Shown: positions 56,731 through 64,000 of the stretch, piece by piece
Position numbering within the stretch: the stretch's first letter is position 1
Layout: each line of letters starts with the position of its first letter
Assembly (NCBI RefSeq): GCF_024734385.1
Contig: NZ_JANHAP010000001.1
Span: forward strand, 310,001-374,000
Direction: 5' to 3'
Length of the DNA stretch: 64,000 nucleotides
Source of the DNA: Dasania sp. GY-MA-18
Lineage (GTDB): Bacteria; Pseudomonadota; Gammaproteobacteria; Pseudomonadales; Dasaniaceae
The notes under the pieces: model-generated
What the model was told of the DNA's origin: nothing
Databases searched by the model: none
What the model saw: the letters and a program-made list of their open reading frames with translations, nothing else
Translations under genes and position numbers: made by a program

Positions 56731-57096
56731 ATGAGCCTATCCGATGAGGCAGTTAGCCCACCCACGCCTGTAGAAAATCCCACTAGGCCTTCCAGCCACG
56801 ATAGCGACGTACTTTCAGAAAAAAACCTAGCCAGTTACTGGCGCGCCAATCGCATCGTGTTAGCCACCCTGCTCAGTGTGTGGGCCATCATTACTTTTGG
56901 CTTTGCCACTTTGCTGGGGCCCTGGCTGGATCAATTTCACTTAGGCGGTTTTCCACTGGGCTTTTGGTTTTCACAGCAGGGTGCCATACTGGCCTATGTG
57001 GCACTGATTTTTATTTATCATTGTTGGATGCTGCGCATAGAACGCGCCCACGGCGTGGATGACGATGCCCCAGGCTTAAACAAGGGGGGCAAGTAA
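56731..57096 (+). CDS. DUF4212 small subunit of Na+/solute symporter
   Basis: 121 residues with a disordered N-terminus (about 1-30) and two membrane helices (about 45-70 and 80-105). ASYWRANRIVLATLLSVWAI, FGFATLLGPWLDQFHLGG and FPLGFWFSQQGAI are typical of DUF4212 proteins, which accompany a subgroup of SSS-family symporters. The stop overlaps the start of the large subunit (TAATG), a sign of stoichiometric coupling. A CTAG stem-loop repeat sits in the upstream region. Confidence 0.93.
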   Translation: MSLSDEAVSPPTPVENPTRPSSHDSDVLSEKNLASYWRANRIVLATLLSVWAIITFGFATLLGPWLDQFHLGGFPLGFWFSQQGAILAYVALIFIYHCWMLRIERAHGVDDDAPGLNKGGK

Positions 57097-58868
57097 TGGA
57101 TACCCAAACACTAAGCCTGGTTTTTGTTGCTTGCACCTTTATGCTCTACATAGGCATAGCCGTATGGTCGCGGGCAGGATCGACTAAAGAGTTTTATGTA
57201 GCCGGTGGTGGCGTACCCCCGTTACTGAATGGCATGGCCACCGCCGCCGACTGGATGAGCGCGGCCTCGTTTTTATCACTGGCAGGTATAGTGGCTTTTT
57301 CTGGCCGTGATGCCAGCGTTTTTATTTTAGGCTGGACCGGCGGCTATGTGTTGCTGGCCTTATTACTGGCCCCCTATTTAAGAAAGTTTGGCCGTTTTAC
57401 CGTGCCCGAGTTTATTGGTGACCGCTATTATTCTGACTTTGCCCGCGTTGTTGCCATACTGTGTTTAATTTTTATTTCCTTCACCTACATCGCTGGCCAA
57501 ATGCGCGGCGTAGGCATAGTGTTTTCACGTTTTTTAGAAGTGGATATCAACACCGGTGTGTACGTGGGCATGGCCATAGTTTTTTGCTATGCGGTATTAG
57601 GCGGCATGAAAGGTATTACCTACACCCAAGTGGCACAATACTGCGTACTGATTTTTGCTTTTTTAGTACCGGCGGTTTTTTTATCCATATTGTGGACTAA
57701 CAACCCCATACCGCAGCTGGGCCTGGGCAGCCAATTAGCCGATGGCTCGGGCCTATCGGTATTAGAAAAACTCGATCAAGTCACCGTAGAGCTGGGCTTT
57801 AGCGCCTACACCGCCAGCACCCGCTCATCTTTAGATGCCCTGGCTATTACCGCCGCCTTAATGATAGGCACCGCTGGCCTGCCCCATGTCATCGTGCGGT
57901 TTTTTACCGTGCCTAAAGTCACTGACGCGCGTAAATCGGCGGGCTATGCCCTGATGTTTATCTGTGTGCTATACACCACCGTGCCAGCGGTGGCGGCCTT
58001 CTCGCGTTTAAACTTATCGCAAAGTGTTAATGAGGTAGCTTACAGCGCAGCACCTAGCTGGGTAAGCACATGGGAGAACACCGGCCTTTTTGCCTGGCAA
58101 GATAAAAACAACGACGGCGTTATTCAATACGGCGCCGGTGCCCCCTTTGTAGGCAAGCCAGACTTTAATGAGCAGCGCGGTGTACATGGCCAGCGCCTAT
58201 TAAACAATGCCCCTAGCGAACATCAAAATGAAATTTATGTAGACCGCGATATCATGGTGCTAGCCAATCCAGAAATTGCCAATATGCCCAGCTGGGTAGT
58301 GGCACTAATGGCCGCCGGTGCAGTAGCCGCCGCCTTATCTACAGCGGCAGGTTTATTACTGGTGATCTCCAGCTCCATCTCGCACGACTTATTAAAACGC
58401 ACACTTAAACCCGACATCAGTGATAAGCAGGAGCTGTTGGTCGCCCGCTGTTCTGCAGCGGCAGCTATATGCGTAGCGGGTTACTTTGGCATACACCCAC
58501 CCTCTTTTGTGGTGCAGACCGTAGCCCTGGCGTTTGGCTTGGCGGCGGCGACTTTATTCCCCGCTATTTTCCTAGGCATTTTTAGTAAACGCAGTAACAA
58601 TATTGGCGCCATAGCAGGCATGTTAGTGGGGTTGCTGTTTACGGCAGGCTATATTGTTTACTTTACCTTTATCGCGCCAGAAAACAGCCATGCTGACAAC
58701 TGGTTGCTGGGCATCTCTCCCTTGGGTATAGGTGCAGTAGGTTGTTTGCTAAATATACTCACCACATTATTAGTTAGCCGATTAGGCGCTGCACCACCGC
58801 AGCAAGTACAAGATATGATAGACGACTGCCGCATACCCAGCGGTGCTCAAGTGGCGCATCAGCATTAG
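57096..58868 (+). CDS. Sodium:solute symporter, large subunit (SSS family)
   Basis: 590 residues with about 13 membrane helices. FYVAGGGVPPLLNGMATAAD, DWMSAASFLSLAG and RKFGRFTVPEFIGDRYYSD are strongly SSS; members paired with DUF4212 form the VC_2705-like subgroup, for which acetate or other short carboxylates have been suggested. Between helices there is a 100-residue extracytoplasmic insert (about 320-390) containing an EF-hand-like loop DKNNDGVIQY, possibly binding calcium. It is the second gene of the pair and ends 58 bp before the convergent hybrid kinase stop. Confidence 0.93.
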   Translation: MDTQTLSLVFVACTFMLYIGIAVWSRAGSTKEFYVAGGGVPPLLNGMATAADWMSAASFLSLAGIVAFSGRDASVFILGWTGGYVLLALLLAPYLRKFGRFTVPEFIGDRYYSDFARVVAILCLIFISFTYIAGQMRGVGIVFSRFLEVDINTGVYVGMAIVFCYAVLGGMKGITYTQVAQYCVLIFAFLVPAVFLSILWTNNPIPQLGLGSQLADGSGLSVLEKLDQVTVELGFSAYTASTRSSLDALAITAALMIGTAGLPHVIVRFFTVPKVTDARKSAGYALMFICVLYTTVPAVAAFSRLNLSQSVNEVAYSAAPSWVSTWENTGLFAWQDKNNDGVIQYGAGAPFVGKPDFNEQRGVHGQRLLNNAPSEHQNEIYVDRDIMVLANPEIANMPSWVVALMAAGAVAAALSTAAGLLLVISSSISHDLLKRTLKPDISDKQELLVARCSAAAAICVAGYFGIHPPSFVVQTVALAFGLAAATLFPAIFLGIFSKRSNNIGAIAGMLVGLLFTAGYIVYFTFIAPENSHADNWLLGISPLGIGAVGCLLNILTTLLVSRLGAAPPQQVQDMIDDCRIPSGAQVAHQH

Positions 58869-58925
58869 CTCGGTCGGAGTTAGGAACTAGGAACTATAAA
58901 ACAGTAAGCAAAAACTGCTGGCTAA

Positions 58926-61607
58926 TTAGTTACTTTTTTCCAAATATTTATTGGCTATAGCCAGCACTGCATCCCACTCTATGGGCTTGGTGAGATAGTC
59001 ATTCATACCCGACTTTTCGGCCTCTGCTATATCTTGCGCCATGGCATTGGCAGAAAGGCCACAGATGATTAAATCTTTGTAACCATCGGTGCGTAATTGT
59101 TTGGTTGCCGTATAGCCATCCATAACTGGCATCTGTATATCCATAAACACCATGTCGTAGTCTTCACCTGCCACCACTTTTTCAAGCGCTTTTTGGCCAT
59201 TTTCAGCCAAGTCAAAGCTCAACCCCATATCGGCTAACATGTCACCCACCACTATTTGGTTAATGCGGTTATCTTCCACTACCAACACATGGCCTTTAAA
59301 CTGCTGGCTACCACGCTCATCAAGCTCTAGCTGCTCTAACTCGGCAGGCTCTTCCACCACCTCAATAATAAATTGCTTAAAGTCCGTAGGGGCAAAGGGG
59401 TGGGTCAAAATTGGATGGCCAAAAGCCGTTAAAATCTCAGACTGCCGCTCATCCAACTCAGCATCAACAACAAAGCCCACCGGCAAACCTATAGCTAACA
59501 GCTGTTGAATAAAGCCCTGCTGGGTATCAGCAAAGATTGAGCTAACCACATCAATGAGAACAAAACTTTTATTGGGCTCTGCTGTGCTAGCCAAATTATC
59601 TATTTGATCGTGTAACAAAATCCGCTTGCTAATTCCTGCACTGTCAAAATAAGCATCGTTTATTAAAGGCGCATCAGCCAGCAGCGGATAATAAACCGTA
59701 AGCTGTTTGCCAGCCAGCTCAGTTAATAGCATTTCACAGGGTAGCTCCTCCACTTGGCAACTAACCGTAAAACGACTGCCGCGCCCCTCTATAGAGCTAA
59801 CAGCAACCTCCCCTCCCATAAGCTCTGTTAATTGTTTTACTATGGTTAAACCTAAGCCTGTGCCACCAAATTTTCGGCTGGTACTGCCATCAGCCTGAGT
59901 AAAAGAATCAAACACAACCGCCAACTGTTCTGGGCTCATACCTATGCCAGTATCGGATACTCTGGCAATAATCTTGGCAGGCTCATCTTGGTTAGACGGG
60001 TGGAAATCTATATCTATGACTACGCTACCACTATCGGTAAATTTAATAGCATTACTACATAGATTTAATAAGACCTGGCTCAATCTTAGTGCATCACCCT
60101 TTAATTTCTCGGGAATAGCTGAATTAACATTAACCCTAAATTTTAGATTTTTTTCCTTAGCACCAACACCAACAATAGCAATTAGATTCTCGATTACCGC
60201 ATTCAGTGAAAACTCAAGATGTTCTATATCAAGCTTGCCAGCCTCGATTTTAGAAAAATCTAATACATCATTAATAACGCCCATCATAATACGGCAGGAA
60301 TAGGCAATTTTATCCAAATAACTGCGTTGTTTTTTATCTAAATTAGTCTTTAATGCCAACTGAACTAAACCGATAATACCGTTCATGGGCGTGCGTATTT
60401 CATGGCTCATATTAGCCAAGAACATCCCCTTAGACTCGGCCGCTTTTTCCGCTCTTTCTTTTTCTATGGCCAGCTCTAAATTTAATAGCTCTTGCTCAAC
60501 ATTCAACTTTTGAGTTCGTTCTAATAACTCAACCGACTCTTTATTCTTCTCGTGAAACACATTGGCCGCCTTGGCCAAATCCCCAATTTCATCGCCGCGC
60601 CGCACACAGGGTATTTCGTCAACCTCGCCACCTACTGACAAAACGCGAAACACATCGGTTATTTTTCGCACAGGCACAATAATTCTTAGTATTAGATATA
60701 GAGCAACCAACACAAACAAAACCAGAGAAAAAACAAGCACCACAGTATTATTACGCTGGGTAGCGGCGGTTACTTGCAATATATTTTTATTGTTTAGCAA
60801 CTGTTCATCACTAAAGCTTTGAGCAATCTCGCGAGTTAAAAATAAAAACTCATTAGCTGACCCAGCCATAACCACATTAACCAAAAATATGTAGCCACGA
60901 GTCACATAAGTAAGCTGGGTAAAGTCATCACGCACCTTATTGAGGTTAGCTTCAATGTCACTCTTGTTAAGGTAACTATTGTTAAGACTATCCCCAACAG
61001 AATTTATATTTTCATTAAAACTCTCTATCAGCTGATAATCTGGAGACAGCATATATGCAAGTAAATACCGGTTTGCAGACAGCAGTGCATAGCGAACTTT
61101 ATAATTACTATCATCCTCTTCATGTTGATCTAGTAAATAATTCAAGCGCTCAAAACCAAGCACTATGTTATTGTGGTATATATTCTCACGTCTTTCCCTG
61201 CCACTAATAACACTAGAGAAATTGCTCTCATAATCTTTTAAATGAGAGCGCATACGTTTAATTAAGTCTTTATATTTCTCGTTATCGGTAGCGGCAATAT
61301 TATTCTCAAAACTAGCCAGATTAGCATTAACACTGGCTATTAGGTCATTAAACCGCGATATAGCTGATTCACTAGCAGTGTCTTTATAAATAAGAACATT
61401 GCGCTGCAAATCTACCACATCACGTTCAAGTTGATTAACCAAACCAACATTCGTCATAGCCTGCAAGGTTAAAGCTTGATTTTCAATCAAGCGATCCTGC
61501 GAAACTTTATACTGAAAAGCTTGAACAATTAAAATCAATATTAGGCAAGTGACTACCAGCAGTATTTGTACCTGCAAGGACCGAAACATTTTTTTAACAA
61601 AATTCAT
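58926..61607 (-). CDS. TorS-like hybrid histidine kinase
   Basis: 893 residues. TM1 (about 12-32), a long helical periplasmic region (about 33-285) like that of TorS, TM2 (about 287-310), HAMP, coiled coil, HisKA with [16 protein letters not shown], ATPase with [22 protein letters not shown] and [11 protein letters not shown], a pseudo-receiver-like region (about 630-760, no phospho-acceptor seen) and a true receiver (about 770-890) with [18 protein letters not shown] and LTKPIE. No HPt domain is present, unlike TorS itself, so a separate HPt is needed. Its ATG overlaps the stop of the solute-binding protein gene (ATGA), suggesting that protein supplies the ligand signal. Confidence 0.92.
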   Translation of the reverse strand: MNFVKKMFRSLQVQILLVVTCLILILIVQAFQYKVSQDRLIENQALTLQAMTNVGLVNQLERDVVDLQRNVLIYKDTASESAISRFNDLIASVNANLASFENNIAATDNEKYKDLIKRMRSHLKDYESNFSSVISGRERRENIYHNNIVLGFERLNYLLDQHEEDDSNYKVRYALLSANRYLLAYMLSPDYQLIESFNENINSVGDSLNNSYLNKSDIEANLNKVRDDFTQLTYVTRGYIFLVNVVMAGSANEFLFLTREIAQSFSDEQLLNNKNILQVTAATQRNNTVVLVFSLVLFVLVALYLILRIIVPVRKITDVFRVLSVGGEVDEIPCVRRGDEIGDLAKAANVFHEKNKESVELLERTQKLNVEQELLNLELAIEKERAEKAAESKGMFLANMSHEIRTPMNGIIGLVQLALKTNLDKKQRSYLDKIAYSCRIMMGVINDVLDFSKIEAGKLDIEHLEFSLNAVIENLIAIVGVGAKEKNLKFRVNVNSAIPEKLKGDALRLSQVLLNLCSNAIKFTDSGSVVIDIDFHPSNQDEPAKIIARVSDTGIGMSPEQLAVVFDSFTQADGSTSRKFGGTGLGLTIVKQLTELMGGEVAVSSIEGRGSRFTVSCQVEELPCEMLLTELAGKQLTVYYPLLADAPLINDAYFDSAGISKRILLHDQIDNLASTAEPNKSFVLIDVVSSIFADTQQGFIQQLLAIGLPVGFVVDAELDERQSEILTAFGHPILTHPFAPTDFKQFIIEVVEEPAELEQLELDERGSQQFKGHVLVVEDNRINQIVVGDMLADMGLSFDLAENGQKALEKVVAGEDYDMVFMDIQMPVMDGYTATKQLRTDGYKDLIICGLSANAMAQDIAEAEKSGMNDYLTKPIEWDAVLAIANKYLEKSN

Positions 61608-62974
61608 GAACTGATAAACTCATACCATTTCTGCAAGCTATAGTCATAGGTTTCCATCACCGTATTCCATACTGCCACATTGCTAAAACGTTTTTCATAA
61701 CTGCCGCCAGTGCGCAACTCGCCACGCCGCACTGAAATCTTGCCATCGGTGCCGCGCAGCTCTTCAGCCGCTGCCTTGCCTTGATACCAGTAATCCCACT
61801 CCGCCTTACTCAACAGTGATTTGGATCGCTGCGGGTTTGAGATGTAATAGCCCTGCTTAGCAATAAAAGCGCCCGGCCAGCCAGATAACCACCAGTTCAT
61901 ATAGTCATAAGCGGCATCCTTTCTTTTGCCTTCAGTGGCGGCTGACAGGCACATCACCCCATGCCAACCTCTATACCCCTCTTTTGGGGCAGCATAAGTA
62001 ACCGGCACCCCCATACCATTGAGGGTGGACACCGCTGGAGAAAACATACTCTCTATAACGACTCGTTTACTGGCCATAAAGTCCACCGACTCAGGCACTG
62101 AAGTCCAAAAGCCACTAAAGTGGCCCGCTTTTTTCTTCGCGATAAGCAGCTTAAATAACTCGTCTAGCTCCGCGCGCGTTAGCGCACCTATATCCTTAAA
62201 CTGTATTAAGCCCTTAGCTTGAGCCGCCAGCGCCAAATCAAACAAACCTATGGTGGGTTCATTAACAATGCCCACCTTACCGGCGTAGGCTTCGTCCAAT
62301 AACCAGCCCCAGCTCTCGGTTTCATAGGGTATGCCCTTAGCCACTACTTGGGTGTTGTAGCCAAAAGAATCAACATTATGTACATAGGGCAAAAAACTAA
62401 TCTCATCGGTATGGGCTACACCTAGCTTACCATCGGGCTGCACATGTAATAGCTTATAAGGAGCATCGCCCGCACCTAATTTTGCCTGCGGTGTTAATTT
62501 ACCGGTTTTACTGAGGTTGTTAATTTCATCCCAATAGCGCAGCCGCTTTTTATCTATTGCCTGTATAGACCCCGAGCGCCATAACACATTGATGCTATTA
62601 GACCACTGCTCATATAAATCAAAAGACTGCGGCGCCATAAAGGCCTTTTGTAGTACCGCCGCACTGCCGCCGGGTTCAAACTGTATATCTATGCCCAAAT
62701 CCGCCATGGCGCGCTGGCGCAACTCTTCCTGCAAGGTAACATGCGTGCCCAACACCCGCAGGGTGGTTTTGTTGCGGGCGAATACAAAAGGCGCCTTGCC
62801 CGCTCCCCAAGCGGTAACACCTAAGCTAGCCAAGGTTTTTAGACTCTGGCGTTTGCTCAGATTAACCGGCTCATCTATGTTACTGGGCTTATTGTTTCTG
62901 GATTTATTGTTACTGAGCTTATTGTTACTGGACTCATTATTGACACTAGTCTTGTTATTATTACTGGTAGTCAT
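61604..62974 (-). CDS. Periplasmic solute-binding protein (family 1, PotD-like)
   Basis: 456 residues of the extracellular solute-binding fold (polyamine/iron type): [55 protein letters not shown] and the C-terminal [21 protein letters not shown] Tat- or Sec-like leader lies unusually far in, at about 40-66 ([17 protein letters not shown]), behind a 38-residue Asn/Ser/Lys-rich extension built from 15-bp DNA repeats. The ATG at 62974 follows a G8 run acting as ribosome site. No permease or ATPase gene is adjacent; the next gene is a TorS-like kinase overlapping by 4 bp, so a sensory role is likely. Confidence 0.85.
   Translation of the reverse strand: MTTSNNNKTSVNNESSNNKLSNNKSRNNKPSNIDEPVNLSKRQSLKTLASLGVTAWGAGKAPFVFARNKTTLRVLGTHVTLQEELRQRAMADLGIDIQFEPGGSAAVLQKAFMAPQSFDLYEQWSNSINVLWRSGSIQAIDKKRLRYWDEINNLSKTGKLTPQAKLGAGDAPYKLLHVQPDGKLGVAHTDEISFLPYVHNVDSFGYNTQVVAKGIPYETESWGWLLDEAYAGKVGIVNEPTIGLFDLALAAQAKGLIQFKDIGALTRAELDELFKLLIAKKKAGHFSGFWTSVPESVDFMASKRVVIESMFSPAVSTLNGMGVPVTYAAPKEGYRGWHGVMCLSAATEGKRKDAAYDYMNWWLSGWPGAFIAKQGYYISNPQRSKSLLSKAEWDYWYQGKAAAEELRGTDGKISVRRGELRTGGSYEKRFSNVAVWNTVMETYDYSLQKWYEFISS
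62881..62940 (-). repeat. Four 15-bp tandem repeats coding NNKxS pentapeptides
   Basis: Units of 15 bp resembling TACTGGGCTTATTGT (plus strand) at 62881, 62896, 62911 and 62926. On the coding strand they give [15 protein letters not shown] and NNKPS in the N-terminal extension of the solute-binding protein. Copy number changes would stay in frame. Confidence 0.75.
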
Positions 62975-62975
62975 A

Positions 62976-62983
62976 CCCCCCCC
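62976..62983 (-). promoter_or_regulatory. G8 run in the ribosome-binding site of the solute-binding protein
   Basis: On the coding strand AAGGGGGGGG stands one base before the ATG at 62974. Changes in run length would alter Shine-Dalgarno spacing and thus translation of both this gene and the coupled kinase. Confidence 0.45.
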
Positions 62984-63136
62984 TTGCTACAAAACTGCAG
63001 GATCATTCCTTTTCCGCAACACACATTGGCTTTAATTGTAGACTCTTATAGGCAAAAGCCTCTAAATTTATGCTCCGTATAAATACCTATAGCTCTACTA
63101 GGCTAGGGAATGAGAAACCGATTATCGCCCTAGGGC

Positions 63137-63997
63137 TTAGTGCTCTATAGCTGCAGCAATAGACAGGGTGCGCCGCGCTTCTTCCACATGTAGATTTTCT
63201 ATCAGGCGACCATCTAACAACACCAATGCCTCACCTGCCTGTTCTGCCTGCTGCCAGGCGGCAATCACTTTATGGGCCCACTCCACATCTGTGGCGCTAG
63301 GCGCAAACATCTGGTTGGCATAGGCCAGTTGTTTTGGATGTATCACACTCTTACCATCAAAACCCAAATCGCGGCCCTGCTCACAGCTATGTTGGTAGGC
63401 TTGCTCATTGTTTAAATCCAGCTGTACGCCATCAATAATATCTAAGTTATTGGCCCGCGCCGCCAACACACAAAGATTCAACGAGGCCAATAAGCCCTGG
63501 CGATCATCGCGGTTACGCAGTCGTAACTCTTTAGATAAATCACTGGTGCCCATCATCAACACCGTTACGCGCTCACTGGCGCTACACACCTCTTCAATAT
63601 TTAGCACGCCCCTAGGGGTTTCTGCCATCACCCATAAATACAGACTGGCGGGAGCCTGCGCCCTATCCAAAATAGCCAGTGCCTCAGCCACTTCTGCTGC
63701 GCTTTCGACTTTAGGTAAGCAAATAGCATGAGCACCACTATGCGCCATAGCTTTTAGATCGGCTTCGCCCCATTCAGTATCCAAGGCATTAACCCGCACT
63801 ACAATTTCGCGCCGACCATAATCACCTTGCTGTATCGCGGTTTTAATAATCTCCCTGGCTTGCGCCTTTGCCGCAGGGGCAACGGCGTCTTCCATATCAA
63901 AAATAAGGCAGTCGGCGGCTAATTGCTGGGCTTTTGCTAAGGCTCTGGGATTGGAGCCAGGCATGTATAACACGCTGCGGCGGGGGCGGATTTGCAT
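63137..63997 (-). CDS. HpcH/HpaI-CitE family lyase (malyl-CoA/citramalyl-CoA type)
   Basis: 286-residue TIM-barrel lyase of the CitE branch, which cleaves or thioester-hydrolyses malyl-CoA-like compounds with Mg2+. RSVLYMPGSNPRALAKA is the usual N-terminus, DMEDAVAP gives the metal-binding acid, KVESAAEV and AETPRGVLN follow, and GFDGKSVIHPKQ is the C-terminal family signature. It lacks neighbouring CitD/CitF genes, so it is not citrate lyase beta chain in the strict sense. The ATG is three bases from the window edge, so the gene is complete but its upstream context is unseen. Confidence 0.9.
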   Translation of the reverse strand: MQIRPRRSVLYMPGSNPRALAKAQQLAADCLIFDMEDAVAPAAKAQAREIIKTAIQQGDYGRREIVVRVNALDTEWGEADLKAMAHSGAHAICLPKVESAAEVAEALAILDRAQAPASLYLWVMAETPRGVLNIEEVCSASERVTVLMMGTSDLSKELRLRNRDDRQGLLASLNLCVLAARANNLDIIDGVQLDLNNEQAYQHSCEQGRDLGFDGKSVIHPKQLAYANQMFAPSATDVEWAHKVIAAWQQAEQAGEALVLLDGRLIENLHVEEARRTLSIAAAIEH

Positions 63998-64000
63998 AAC

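Noticed and set aside
58869-58925. Possible fourth CTAG-rich repeat between symporter and kinase
   Set aside because: It contains CTAG and GGAACTAGGAACT, but not the paired AGYCTCTAG arms, so it is not counted as a copy.
63137-63997. Citrate lyase beta chain citE
   Set aside because: No CitD, CitF, CitC or CitG genes nearby; a free-standing malyl-CoA/citramalyl-CoA-type enzyme is more likely.

Overview
The window looks like the chromosome of a free-living, probably marine, gammaproteobacterium. The grounds are gammaproteobacterial-type RluA, RimO, an RsmE variant, glutathione reductase, an LpoB homologue, a PhoP/PhoQ-like pair, RND and TonB-dependent envelope proteins, a Na+/solute symporter with its small subunit, and a heavy investment in hybrid kinases and c-di-GMP proteins. 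I cannot assign a genus. Base composition is near balanced and fairly even, and I see no phage, plasmid, integrase or CRISPR.

Layout. 1-6.3 kb: 3' part of an RND pump, tRNA-Arg(CCT) with terminator, a hotdog thioesterase between two copies of a CTAG-rich stem-loop repeat, a PhoP/PhoQ-like two-component pair and a small secreted Cys-containing protein. 6.5-18 kb: three envelope lipoproteins (COG3014-like, LpoB, LPP20), gor, a 277-bp MITE-like element, a bacterial cereblon-type CULT protein, rluA, sseA, a PAS-GGDEF cyclase, Pmp3 and DUF2959 proteins, RarD. 18-27 kb: TonB receptor plus PepSY protein, an unknown protein, and a CHASE4 kinase with a REC-GGDEF-EAL partner. 26.7-31.6 kb: LysR regulator, a kinase/PLP-enzyme fusion resembling hydroxylysine kinase plus ammoniophospholyase, and an APC permease. 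31.8-36.3 kb: rimO, a CHASE hybrid kinase, rsmE.

36.3-54.6 kb is the most unusual part. Six co-oriented minus-strand genes, tightly spaced or overlapping, form one predicted operon: a GAF-HlyD adaptor, a PqqD-M50 protease-HlyD fusion, a periplasmic adaptor, a giant LEPR-XLL/DUF4347/LamG repeat protein of about 2,876 residues (split by one extra G in a G8 run), a hybrid kinase with two tandem HPt domains, and a REC-GGDEF-EAL protein whose GGDEF half looks degenerate. I infer a dedicated export and processing system for a giant surface protein with its own signalling output. No ABC ATPase and no TolC-like gene lie in the operon.

54.7-64 kb: msrA, small unknown proteins, a membrane J-domain protein, a DUF4212/symporter pair, a solute-binding protein translationally coupled to a TorS-like hybrid kinase, and a CitE-like lyase at the right edge.

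All identifications come from reading motifs and comparing with remembered families; no database search was run. Start codons were chosen from ribosome-binding sites, overlaps and signal peptides.
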